Assembly (NCBI GenBank): GCA_021521415.1
Contig: JAIQDT010004213.1
Span: forward strand, 96,001-160,000
DNA: 64,000 bases
Reading direction: 5' to 3'
Source of the DNA: Bidens hawaiensis
Taxonomy: Eukaryota; Streptophyta; Magnoliopsida; Asterales; Asteraceae
Numbering within the stretch: position 1 is the first letter of the stretch; each line of letters starts with the position of its first letter. The notes under the pieces are model-generated. The model saw only the letters and a list, made by a program, of their open reading frames with translations. It did not search any database and had not been told where the DNA came from. The position numbers and the translations under genes were made by a program. Below are positions 1 through 10,165 of the stretch, piece by piece.

Positions 1-142
1 ATACTCCCTTAAGCCCATGGAGCTAAAGCCCATAACTATCCCTAAGTCTATACTCTTTTATTATATTTAACATAATTAAATATTAACACACTTTTAAACA
101 AACACATTTCCTTTTATTTATTATTAGAAGTAGGATGTTACA
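1..142 (-). mobile_element. Terminal fragment of a Ty3/gypsy-type LTR
   Basis: The segment starts with a match to the end region of the solo LTR at 59322-61852 (the 'actcccttaagcccatgg' block at 61673-61690) and finishes with GGATGTTACA at 142, the same terminal sequence as at 12402 and 61852. On the minus strand this is the first 142 bases of an LTR beginning TGTAACATCC. The rest lies left of the window, so whether it is a solo LTR or part of an element cannot be told. Confidence 0.75.
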
Positions 143-1408
143 CTCACAAAATAAAAAATAATCAAATATGATTTATAAGGAAATATTTAGTAGTTTATGA
201 ACTTTATGGTTTAAAGTTTAAATTTTTGTTATTTTGAGAATCCAAATTTGATATTCGATTAGATATATATTTTTTATTTTAAACATCTAGAAATAAATAT
301 ATTAATGAAATCATAATAACTTGAAATATTTAGAAGTGGTTATTAGAAATAATTTTTTTTTATTTAAGACATGAATATTGAAAAATTATGAAATGATCAA
401 ATTCATTAAAATTCAGTTTTTGAACAACAAGTGAAAGTCAAACTATATAACATATTTTTGTAAATTTCATATAAATGGTGAGAATCCAAATTTGAATGTT
501 GAAAATCGGTTTCTAAAATGTCATATTAAATGTGCATTATTTTAAAATGTAAAGTATAATAATATTGGAAAGTATAATAATGTTTAAATTGCGTTAACAA
601 TGGTGATTTAATTGGCTATGATATTAAATTTTAAATGAATCAAAATGATAAAAATATATTAAATGGACTATGAACAACAACAATATATAATTGGTTATAT
701 AAATTTCAAATAAATTACATGATTTGTGAAAAATATATAAATACATGAATAATAGCAAATATATACATCAATATTAAACAAAATATAAGAGATCTTATCA
801 AAAAAATCCTCAATCCATGAATTAGCTATATCAACTTGGGGACATAACCTGAAATGAAAAAAATTAAATATTAGTATGAATATCACATAATAAATAAATT
901 CCCAATTATGAAAGATTTGAATTATGTAAACAAATGGAAAATTGATGTTCTAATTGATAACCGGAATATTTGAATTGTTTTACCCGAAAAACGAAATAGG
1001 GAAAATCTCCATTGTATCTTCAATTTTGATATATAACCTAAAGAGATTGTAAGAAAATCATATAATAATTAATATAAATACAACGAAAATGGAAAACAAA
1101 AACAATTGTATATGAAATAAGGAATAATATGATAATCAGACATTAGAGTAGCAAATAAAACCTTACCAGAAAACCGTAATAACTTCAAATATCAATTCAA
1201 TCTTGTATTTTGATAAACAATTTAAAGAGATTATAACAAAATCATATAAAAATTAAAGTAAATATAAAACCTTACCAGAAAAAAAATATAACCTTACCAG
1301 AAAACCATGTAACATTGTTGGCCATTAGAGTATAAAATATAACCTTACCGGAAAACGATTAATCCCCATCTACATTACCGAAATATATGAGATAGTGGAG
1401 GTAATAAG

Positions 1409-1410
<2 letters not shown>

Positions 1411-1441
<31 letters not shown>
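1411..1441. repeat. (GA)n microsatellite
   Basis: About 15 perfect GA units. Confidence 0.95.
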
Positions 1442-1444
<3 letters not shown>

Positions 1445-1600
1445 TTAAAATGATTATGGTCGGAAAATCTTAAGGTTTGAATATGGTGTATGCAATTTTT
1501 TCAGACCCGGACTGGAAGTCGACCCGGACTCCTTACTGGGTCACAGGTAGGATCGGACATTGACCTAGATGACGTAATAAATAATAGTGTATATATCTAT

Positions 1601-1637
1601 ATGTATGTATGTATGTATGTGTGTGTGTATATATATA
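1601..1637. repeat. Compound microsatellite (ATGT)n-(GT)n-(AT)n
   Basis: Five ATGT units run into GT and then AT dinucleotides. Confidence 0.9.
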
Positions 1638-1986
1638 AATAATGAATTTTTATATATAATATGAGTTTTTCCTTTTTTCGGTTAATATCCATTTGTTTAT
1701 TATTTTCTTAAGATTTTGTATTTATTTTATTGATTTTGAACCATTGAATATAATGGATTCATTTTCTTTTTAGGATTAATTTTCAGTTTTCCATTTATAG
1801 GACATGCACACCACACCGTATGTCTAAATATATATGTTTATTTTTCTAGAGAAAGACATCATTAGAGTCTGATGAAATGGCTACAGGATATTTTTTAATA
1901 ATATCTTGGTTTAACAACTAGATTTGAATGTCATGTGGAACATTGTATTGTTTTAATAGTATTGTAAGTATCTAATTTCATAACAA

Positions 1987-2669
1987 TCTACTAATAAAAG
2001 CATTTCTATATTATATTTATAATTCAATTGGCAGTTTTTTACACATTTAAATCGTGACAAAAACACCTTTTTAAAAAATCAGCTATTTAAGGTATTATTA
2101 TATTTTGTTACATATTTAATAAAGTATAGAAAATTACAGAAATAATATATGTGTAAAATCTATAATATATATAAACGAAAGCTTTAAAACTCTCTGGTTG
2201 CTCCCTAAATTCTCTCAAGCCACCAGATTGCATTATATGCAAACGGATGCTTCTCATGCATTTGACCCGAATTCAAGGGTATGGGTCTCACCAAACCCAA
2301 ATTTTTCGCAAATGGGATATAACATCTCATTAAATTAAAAATTAATCTCACCAAATATTTTATATGAAAATCCTATAAATTATGGATACACTAAATATTA
2401 ACATTTGATCTTTTAAAAAAAAGATATATATTATCTATAATTAAAAGAAAACAATTTTATAGTAAAAAAAATAAATGGGTCATGGTTTCATTAAACCCAA
2501 ATAACTTTTAAACTGGGTTATAACATCTCATTATTTGTGGAACTCTTTCATTATCAGATATTAAGTATATCATTAACTTTTGTACGATAAATAAAATTAA
2601 AATCCAAAAAATATATAAATATTATAACGAATAATGTAAAACCCCCGTAATACGGGGGATAAAAGCTAG
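1987..2669 (+). mobile_element. Helitron-like non-autonomous element
   Basis: The right end has the canonical Helitron 3' layout: a GC-rich hairpin at 2642-2658 (CCCCCGTA, one A, then TACGGGGG, a perfect 8-bp stem) followed 7 bases later by CTAG at 2666-2669. The left end begins TCTACTAATAAAA at 1987, matching the plant Helitron 5'-TC rule. The base before is A (1986) and the base after is T (2670), the expected insertion between A and T with no target duplication. The 683 bp are AT-rich and carry no RepHel coding, so this would be a non-autonomous copy. The 3' end is strong; the 5' boundary is the best nearby candidate. Confidence 0.65.
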
Positions 2670-3024
2670 TAATAAATACGCATACATATAACAGTATAAA
2701 AATATGTGATAAGTGAAAAAGGTACTTTTATTGTTCCATATTAGGGCTAATCGGTGTGGTTCAGTACTGGTTCGACGTGACTGCCTATGTGGCTCATCTC
2801 AAGCGAATGGTCTCCCTAGAACACTCCCCTCCCCCAATCTTTTTCGACCTGAGCATAATAACCATCCTCGTTAGTCCTAATCAATTAAAAAAATTATTCT
2901 TTTCTTTTTTTTATTTCTTTTTATTATTAAATAATGGAATTGTGGAAAATGACGGAGAATGATATATTTCCTTGGTTGAAAAATGTTGAACTGGGAGGAA
3001 GGTTGACGAGGCGCATACGTGACG
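2670..3024. other. Intergenic, no gene seen
   Basis: Short AT-rich spacer between the Helitron-like element and the solo LTR; a 68-codon open frame here has no recognisable content. Confidence 0.5.
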
Positions 3025-3173
3025 TGTAACATTCCGTTTTCTCGTTTCGGTTAATAAAATAAAATATGAGTTATTAGGAGTCGGGCTTGTGTTGGGTTAA
3101 GTAATATGGGTAATGGAATTGGGTTAATAAGGAAATAAGGAAAAGACCATGGGATTAAGCCCATGACCCATGA

Positions 3174-3181
3174 TATAAATA
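3174..3181 (+). promoter_or_regulatory. LTR TATA box
   Basis: TATAAATA, about 150 bp into the LTR. The same motif recurs at the matching place in the related LTRs (12246-12253 and 61665-61672, both minus strand), which supports a conserved core promoter with transcription starting just downstream, before the (CT)n tract. Confidence 0.7.
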
Positions 3182-3243
3182 CCATAATTAACCATTAATT
3201 CATTCATTCTCATCCATTCCATACACTACCCAAAACAAACACC

Positions 3244-3247
<4 letters not shown>

Positions 3248-3278
<31 letters not shown>
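3248..3278. repeat. (CT)n microsatellite in LTR leader
   Basis: About 15 CT units, some 70 bp downstream of the TATA box. Confidence 0.9.
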
Positions 3279-3282
<4 letters not shown>

Positions 3283-3778
3283 CCTTTCTCTAAATTGAAA
3301 CCAAGAAGAAGAACCGATCCCGGCCCAAGGTAATGAAAGTATGATATTTTATGGATCCAAACCCGCTAGATCTAGTCGCGAAACGACGAGCCGACACCCT
3401 AAACCGTTAAAGTCACGAGATCCGGATGGAATCGGGTATAAACCGATCAAAAGATGAGCTTAGGGGTCACCCTAGCTAAGATATGGATCTAATGGGGCGA
3501 AAAACGGTGAAAACGGTGGAAAACAACTGAGATCTCGCTTTTCCGGTGAGATCCCGGTTTTTCGGCGATGACGGCGCCAGAGATGTGGGTACGAGGTTAA
3601 AGAATGTCACAGAATGTTTCTGACATTCTCTGACCTAACCCTAGTTCGTTAGCGGAGACATACTGAATTAACAAGCAATTCTTTATGCTCATTTGTTAAG
3701 AAGAGATAACGAATTAGAAGTAGTTCGTTAAGCCATTCGTTAAGTAATTCATTAATGGAGAACTGACGAATGAACCCC

Positions 3779-3884
3779 CAGTTCGTTGTAAGGGCCAGTT
3801 CGTTATAAAGATTCAACTCGTTATATAGACCAGTTCGTTATAAAGGTTCAGTTCGTTATAAAGGTTCAATTCGTTATAAAGTCC
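3779..3884 (+). repeat. LTR-internal minisatellite, 'AGTTCGTTATAAAGG' units
   Basis: Imperfect tandem copies of a 17-19 bp unit around AGTTCGTTATAAAGG. Reverse-complement versions are present at the equivalent place in three other LTRs (about 11540-11640, 18740-18840 and 60650-60730), so the array is a stable part of the LTR. Confidence 0.85.
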
Positions 3885-4658
3885 ATTCGTCAAGAAGTAA
3901 CGAATGAGCCCCATTCGTTAAGTAACTGGATAACGAATTAAACTTTGAAATAATGGCAGAATGGTCCCTGGACTTAGGATAACATGGAATAATCACAAAG
4001 AAGCCCTCGAATTTTATGAATTAGCATATAAAATAATAAATTAGAATTCTAATGAAAATTTGTTAAGACAGTTAATGGAAATAAAATTTTTCCAAGCTGT
4101 CCTGGCAGCTCGAACCCAGCCAGGGACTCTGCCCCTTGGACCCTGCTAGCGGCTGCCGCCCCTAGGCCCCGCTGCCAGGGGCGCTGCCCCCGGACCCCCG
4201 TTCGTTGAGGGTTATATTAAACTAGAAGTACGATATGGGAAGTTATAGTTAATTGATACGTGTAATTGTTATACACTTAGTCGCGCAAAGCTTAAGAAAG
4301 GAATAACCATTAACGGTGAACGTAACCGTGTTCAGGTGAGTTTCTAGCCCCACTTCCTTGTTATGTTTTCGGGGCTGTGTGCATACTCAATGTGAACGTT
4401 AATACACTTACCTTAATTGGTAAGCGTATGCAATAATGATTGATGTGATAGTATATATGAATGTTATGAAAGAATGCTTGTCGGTGCCTGAACGGTCTTC
4501 GGATATTGCACGTAACGAAAGGGAAAGTAATATGTAGTATGCATAGTATGAAATATGTATGTATGAAAGTACGTGATGAAATGAGTATGTAAGAAAGGAC
4601 GATTATATAAAGAAAGTTAAGTATGGTTATATGACGAACATAAGGTATGGTTAGAAAG

Positions 4659-4783
4659 GGAACCGATCCTAATAGTATCGGCGAATGTATGGAACCGAAC
4701 CTAGTAATATCGGCGAATGCAGGAACCGACCCTAATAATATCGGCGAATGTAGGGGACCGACCCTAATAATATCGGCGAAGGT
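4659..4783 (+). repeat. LTR-internal ~31-bp minisatellite, four units
   Basis: Four imperfect copies of a unit built on GGAACCGACCCTAATAATAT followed by CGGCGAATG. Reverse-complement arrays of the same unit occur in the LTRs at about 10630-10755 and 18018-18145, and a diverged version at 59770-59925. Confidence 0.9.
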
Positions 4784-5208
4784 TATAGGGCGAAATGCTC
4801 TTTAAAACGTATATGTATGAATGAATTATGCATGTAAGTATGTAAGTAAATATGAAGCTATGTACCTTCGGGTGCATATGTAAGCATGTGAATGCATTGT
4901 ATGTCATCTGATTAACTAGAACTCACTCAGCGTAGCTGACTTTTAGTATGCACACAGGTTAATCGACTGAGACAGCTGACTTGAGGGAGACACATGGCAG
5001 GATCCGAAGAGGATGGCATCTAAATATTTGTCACGATGTTTTTATATTATTATTTATGTTATGTTTTAAAAAGACAAGTTATGAATGTTTATAATGAATG
5101 ATTGATCTTTTATATTATTCCGCGAAAGTTTTAATTAACTCTGATATTTGGAACTGTATTTATGAGTAAATCCAACGCCAAAGTAGGAACCGGTAACGGG
5201 GCCTTACA

Positions 5209-5338
5209 TGACGAATGAGGAGAATGGTGTTGAAGGGTCTATACCCCTTAGCCTTAAGTGGCTATATAGAAGTGGATATATCAAAATAAATTTGCGTTTT
5301 TTATATGCATTTTGTTATAAAGGGTCTGAATCAAATAC
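5209..5338. other. Spacer, no gene seen
   Basis: Holds the right copy of the solo-LTR target duplication (5209-5213) and AT-rich sequence. Confidence 0.5.
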
Positions 5339-5443
5339 AAATTAAATTAATGTGTTAACTGTAAGAATCAAATAGTATAATTACACTATGTTGTATATAT
5401 AATTACACCACTTGATTTTAAATTTAACACATTAATTTAATTT
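5339..5443. mobile_element. Small foldback (MITE-like) element
   Basis: A perfect 20-bp inverted repeat pairs 5339-5358 with 5424-5443, and the arms continue imperfectly inward (the 'atcaaatagtataattacac' stretch pairs with its counterpart near 5394-5415). ATAC flanks both sides (5335-5338 and 5444-5447), a possible short target duplication. The family is not identified. Confidence 0.55.
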
Positions 5444-6023
5444 ATACGTTACTTTCCCCTTCTTACAAATCTCATATGTTATCATATGGGGTTGAATGTA
5501 AATTTATACAAAAATAAAAAAAGGGACATTTTTAATAATTCAAACTTTGATATTTTGGTCGTCATTAATTCCAATTTAAAAAATTCCTTATGTAAATCTC
5601 AACTTTCATCATACTGGCCACCACCGAGCTATTTCCTAATGAAGACTAACCCAATTAGTTTCGAAGAAAAATATGTCATTTCTTCAAGTTGATGGGGGTG
5701 AAACAAAAACTTCTATTTATTATAAACCAAGTTTATTTTTCTTGTCCACCTATGGTGCAAACAAGTCGAGCCGAAGCTCGACTACTCTCGAGCTCGGCTC
5801 TCTTAACTTATACAGAGCCTGAGCTTGAGCTTGGCTAGCTTCTATATTTGTTTCTAAAGCTTGACTCGCTCTTATCTGGTTTCCTATTTATCAATTAGTT
5901 TTTGTATATTTATTTTATATATTTCTTTAACTAAAACTTTATATTATATGTATTGTCATTATTTTTTCATTACTATATACATTAATTAATAACTATATAT
6001 ATATATATATATATATTTATATA
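5444..6023. other. AT-rich spacer with (TA)n tract
   Basis: No gene seen. 5770-5815 is a GC-richer patch with alternating 'gctcgag/ctcgag' palindromes of a kind common in plant repeats. A (TA)n tract lies at about 5994-6016. Confidence 0.5.
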
Positions 6024-6362
6024 GATGACTGATTTCTTTTGAAAACCACTTTGAGTTTTAAGAACACAAAAGAACTCAACGTAATAAAAAAATTGAATAT
6101 TTTTACCATACGTAATTTGTAAGTGTAAGTAACGTAAAAAAAATTACATTATTTTTTTACACACAAAAACGACTTATTACATATGTGTAACTAACATTTA
6201 AACTTGTGTAATTATCAAAAATCTTTATTCTCTCTCCTGATTAATTTTTTAATCAAATTTATTCTCAGCCACATATTCAATGCCCATTTAATTGATTGTG
6301 TGTTCCATATTGAGTTCTTAAAGTTATTACAACTTACCAATTTCTCAAAAGATATCAGTCCT
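6024..6362. mobile_element. Short terminal-inverted-repeat element next to (TA)n
   Basis: The left edge (GACTGATTTCTTTTGAAAA near 6024-6043) and the reverse complement of the right edge (GACTGATATCTTTTGAGAAA near 6343-6362) match over about 20 bases, and similarity continues inward ('ttaagaactcaa'). The element sits between a (TA)n tract and TATATATA. It has no coding capacity. Similar structures occur at 19475-19695 and 35901-36113. Confidence 0.5.
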
Positions 6363-7354
6363 TATATATAGGGGTGAGATCAATAGAGAACTCCTTTTAA
6401 CTAGAGAACTCCATTAAAAACATTGATTTCACTAGATCAATGGCTAAAAAAATGAAGGGGACAAAAAGAAAAAAAAAGTTGAATTTTTTTAATAAAGAAG
6501 GGTAGATTTGAATGATGCTCAAAAATACAATCGGTTATTCTTCTCTCATCCTTTACTCATCTCGCAGACCAACACCCTAGGGTTTTGACACTCTTCGAAT
6601 CAATCATCTGTTTCATCCAATTGAGTACGAAATCAAACAAAAAAACAAAGAACACCATCAAGTAAGCAATAATATTAATCAGTTTCACAGTATCAACATC
6701 AATTAGGCGTATTACACTGAAATATTGCTCAACTGTCTATGCTTTTTCTTTTTATGGTTAATCGAAGAACAATCATGTCGAATATTCTAATAATAAGGGT
6801 CGATTAGGCATATATTGTGACGATTCCGAATTATTTGTGTATATATTGTTGATTAGGAGTACTATAGGCGCTGTTTAGGTGTAAATGGCGTCAAATATGA
6901 ACAATTGTATGTGTGGTGTCAGTTAGTTGTACTATATGTACCGATTATGAGCATTTTGTTTATGTAGTATCATACCTCTATATCAGTTTATTAATTTACA
7001 TGATTGGTGTAATATTACATAGATATAATACATGAATGATGTATCTGACTGTGTAATTTTTAATTATAATGCACGTATGTACTGTTGAACTTAGTAATGG
7101 ACTAATGGTAATGTTTTTTAGCATGTTTCTTTATACCGCATATAAGTAATGCATATGTAAAAATACGATAAGAATATTAGGTCATTTGTGTAGTTTAGTT
7201 GTGATGATAATTCTCGTATGTGATGATAATGTTAAGGTAGTAATGTTAATACATATATGCAATACATATTATGATAATAATGTTCAACTGTGACGATAAT
7301 GTTTAGGCGTTTGTTTAGGTATAATACATATATGTAATACATTCAAAGATAATA
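6363..7354. other. AT-rich stretch upstream of the Ulp1-like remnant
   Basis: No open frame of note. 6580-6660 has pyrimidine-rich and 'atcaa' rich sequence that could be an old 5' untranslated leader for the remnant downstream, but there is no firm evidence. Confidence 0.3.
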
Positions 7355-8740
7355 ATGTCTAGACTGACAGCAAAACAGTGGACAATTACTAGCAACAAAA
7401 CTGAAGTCGTTTCGGACAACAATGACGAATATAGGAGTGTTGATGGTATGGTTATATATTCAGATACATTTCATGCATTTTGTATTATGATTACGTATAC
7501 TTAAATCGATTATATTACTTATGTGGCACAGATGTGAGAACTACGAAAAGGTCATAAAGCCCACGAAAGGTGAAGCATGTGATGCACATGGACGAGGAAT
7601 ACGAGTTAAGGTAAGTTATCATGGAACGATAATTATGTGTTTCATAAATGTTATTTCGATCATCCATTTGGTCCAAATCTATTGCGAAATTAAACATAAC
7701 TCAAAATAAAAATAGCATGTAAACAACTGTAAAGTTCAATTTCATAAATTAAGTCATCATTTAGGTTTATATGAATTATTGATGTACTACATGCATATGC
7801 GGGTATGGTGTATTATACATATGCATTACTTGCATTACAGATGTATCACACATATGCATTACAGACATATTACACTTATATGAGGTTATGATGTGTTGCA
7901 CATATGTGGTACTAATTCACTACATAGTGCGATACACATGTAAGACACGTATTATATATGTGAACAAACATAATTATTTAACTGTTTTATTGAAACAGGA
8001 GGAAAGAATGGTAACAAGAAGGACCGTAGTTAACGAAAATGTCAATTCAGGTAATTTATCAGCCACAGTGACAATGCTAAATTTTTTTGAAAATAAGATC
8101 GACTTAAAAGAGTATGACACTGTGGTGTGATCAGTTTTACGTAATGGTTTTCGACATGAATGAGGCGATGGCTTATATTTTCGACAACCTGATGTCGAGT
8201 GTGTACAACTTTATATGCAGACCAGTTTTTAATGGCAAAAGCACACCATACAAAGTAGTTAGTTAATTGTAATTTCAATACGCTAATGGTGCATATATGT
8301 AAGTCATTAGTATTGTGTATGTGTAGTATATTAACAATGCATATATTTAATAGATTAGTAATACATATTCTTGTGATACGTGTTTGTTATAATGGTTGTT
8401 TTTTTATTTGTTTACATAGACTGCCATATTTTCCAATTATCTAAAATTGGTTGGACACACGAAGGCGGAAGCTATGAGTCCAGCAAAGCCAAGAAAAATG
8501 AATTTACCATGGGCAACAAAAGATAATGTCATAGATTGTCGGATATCCACGATGCTGCACATGCAATGCTATTAAGAAGGCGGCCAGTTTCATTGTGATT
8601 TCAGCATGGGTGAAGTTGGGAAGGTTAAACAGATCAAGGTTCTTCAGGTGAAATATATAGCTCGCTTATTGCTTTCAGGAGCAGACGTTGTTAAGAAGCA
8701 TATGTTAGAAGATGCTAGAGAGTGGGAAAGCAAAAACTAA
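7355..8740 (+). pseudogene. Decayed Ulp1-like cysteine protease gene
   Basis: The Ulp1/SENP (C48) fold is recognisable in two pieces. At about 8122-8230 a frame reads DQFYVMVFDM and then FDNL; this aligns with the catalytic His and Asp strands of the better copy at 26041-26120 (HFYVMCF and LDN). The His position is Gln (CAG) here, and the Asp is kept. After an intron-like gap, 8420-8740 reads through VIDCRISTMLHM, which fits the catalytic Cys motif (D-C-G-x-F) with Gly replaced by Arg, then an in-frame TAA after QCY, then a C-terminal helix (VKYIARLLLSGADVVKK) like that at 26480-26520. Upstream segments from 7355 may be N-terminal exons but are weak. In plants such genes ride in MULEs, so this is probably a transposon-borne gene. 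Non-functional. Confidence 0.6.
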
Positions 8741-9589
8741 ATAAACTTTTATGGTTTAAAAAAGTCCCGTTTAAGGGGGTTCATGGATAATAGTTAATCA
8801 TTATGAATGAAATAAATAACAATTGTGTAAAAGCATAGGGCTCAGGTCATTTATGATAATGTGAATTGGTTTGACATGAATGTTTGTTTGTTTCTTTCTT
8901 TCATACATACACGCGAATGAAAATGGTTGAGCGGTGTCGATGAATGAGTATGTTATGCGTTGCTATGTATGTTTGTTTAATACATGCACGAGAATGTCAA
9001 AGGCCTAAAACTAGTATCACGTGCTCGACGTGCGTGTTAAGTATTTTATGCATTAATGGTGTATTGTTTCATGAATTAAACGAAGAGTATACATTACATG
9101 TGCATGATGCGTAAGGTATAAAAAGTAGGAACGTATACGATGATCGACAATGTATGTAAAACACACAATATATAAGTATAATATGAATATATAAAGAAGG
9201 ACGATAATTTTACATTACATTGTAAACTTTGATGTTTAAAAATGTAGATAAAACTCAAAACATTGTGTATATATGTCACGCAACATGTTTACAATATAAA
9301 AATATAACAGTTTGTACGTGGTATGTAAGCACGTATAATCATGTACGACTACACACATGAAAATTTGTATAAAACTGAACGACACGTGTGTACAATAACG
9401 TGAACAAGTATCTGTCAAAACGTGCATAAATGATATATATCACATAGGTAGTACGCACATATAATACTGATTGGAGTTTGCATATGTATGGAGGCACATA
9501 CACGGTGCTTAAAACATGGGTATAACACTCAAATACACATATATATTACATTCATCTAGGTTGCGATGGTCGTTGTATCAGTATTAATC
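8741..9589. other. AT-rich spacer, no gene seen
   Basis: Overlapping minus-strand open frames near 9094-9427 are low-complexity Tyr/His/Ile-rich translations of AT-rich DNA and are not credible genes. Confidence 0.5.
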
Positions 9590-9898
9590 AGGTAGAAGCA
9601 ACAATGTAATGCGTATACACATTGCAAAAGGAACAAAATCAGGTAGAAGCAATACAGGCCGATCGTCTAACATAATGGTCGACAACATGATCGGACAATG
9701 ACCAGGTCATAGTGGCATTAGCTACAACAACATTGGCTTCTTTAGCAGTCTGTAACATCTCGCAATTACAGGAGTCATGTTCGGTTACATATTCTTGGCA
9801 TGCCTTGCTCTATTTTGATTAAGGAGTGCTTGAACATATCTTGACCTATTTACAACAGCTTGCCTTGCCCTTGTAAGAATCCAACACGAAACTTCCTA
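9590..9898 (-). pseudogene. Unrecognised coding remnant
   Basis: Reading leftwards from a good splice acceptor (a T-rich run then GCATTAG, just right of 9898), one frame stays open with plausible composition (it includes RARQAVVNRSRYVQALL) to a TAA. A second frame then continues (SCNCEMLQTAKEAN, and further MTWSLSDHVVDHYVRR) to about 9590. GC content and codon-like content are higher than in the flanks. This suggests an exon with one frameshift. I do not recognise the family. It faces the Ulp1-like remnant at 7355-8740, the same convergent layout as the MULE pair at 22-31 kb. Confidence 0.3.
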
Positions 9899-10165
9899 AT
9901 GCAAAAACAAAAAAAAAACAAAACATAATTAGTATAACAATAGCAAAATGATAACTAGTAAAGAGCATAATTCAAGTAAAAGTGAAAGAACATGAAAGTA
10001 GTTAATTTGATTATTTACCTATCCAACCTCTTCACCATAGTAAATTGAGAGCATCATTCAGGTGATTTTCACCTGTTCACAGGTTTATACCTGTGTTTCA
10101 CCGAGTGCATACCTAACTAGATCGTTTCCATTTATTACTAAAAACTAGAATTTGAACCAAAATTG

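Larger units (their letters stand above)
143..1986. other. AT-rich intergenic DNA, no gene seen
   Basis: Very AT-rich sequence with stops in all frames and no domain I recognise. It holds two microsatellites (listed separately) and a recurring short phrase 'accttaccagaaaac' (around 1163, 1269, 1293, 1342), which looks like decayed local duplication. Confidence 0.6.
3025..5208 (+). mobile_element. Solo LTR of a Ty3/gypsy chromovirus
   Basis: A 2184-bp LTR begins TGTAACATTCC at 3025 and ends GGGGCCTTACA at 5208. It is flanked on both sides by the same 5 bases, TGACG (3020-3024 and 5209-5213), a target-site duplication. Its first ~110 bases match the reverse complement of the LTR at 10166-12402 closely, so it belongs to the same family as the element there. 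No gag-pol is attached: this is the product of recombination between two LTRs. A TATA box lies at 3174-3181, a (CT)n leader at 3248-3278, and two internal minisatellites are listed separately. A GC-rich block lies near 4120-4200. Confidence 0.93.

Noticed and set aside
9094..9427. Two overlapping minus-strand ORFs of about 60 codons
   Set aside because: Low-complexity translations of AT-rich DNA; no family resemblance or start context.
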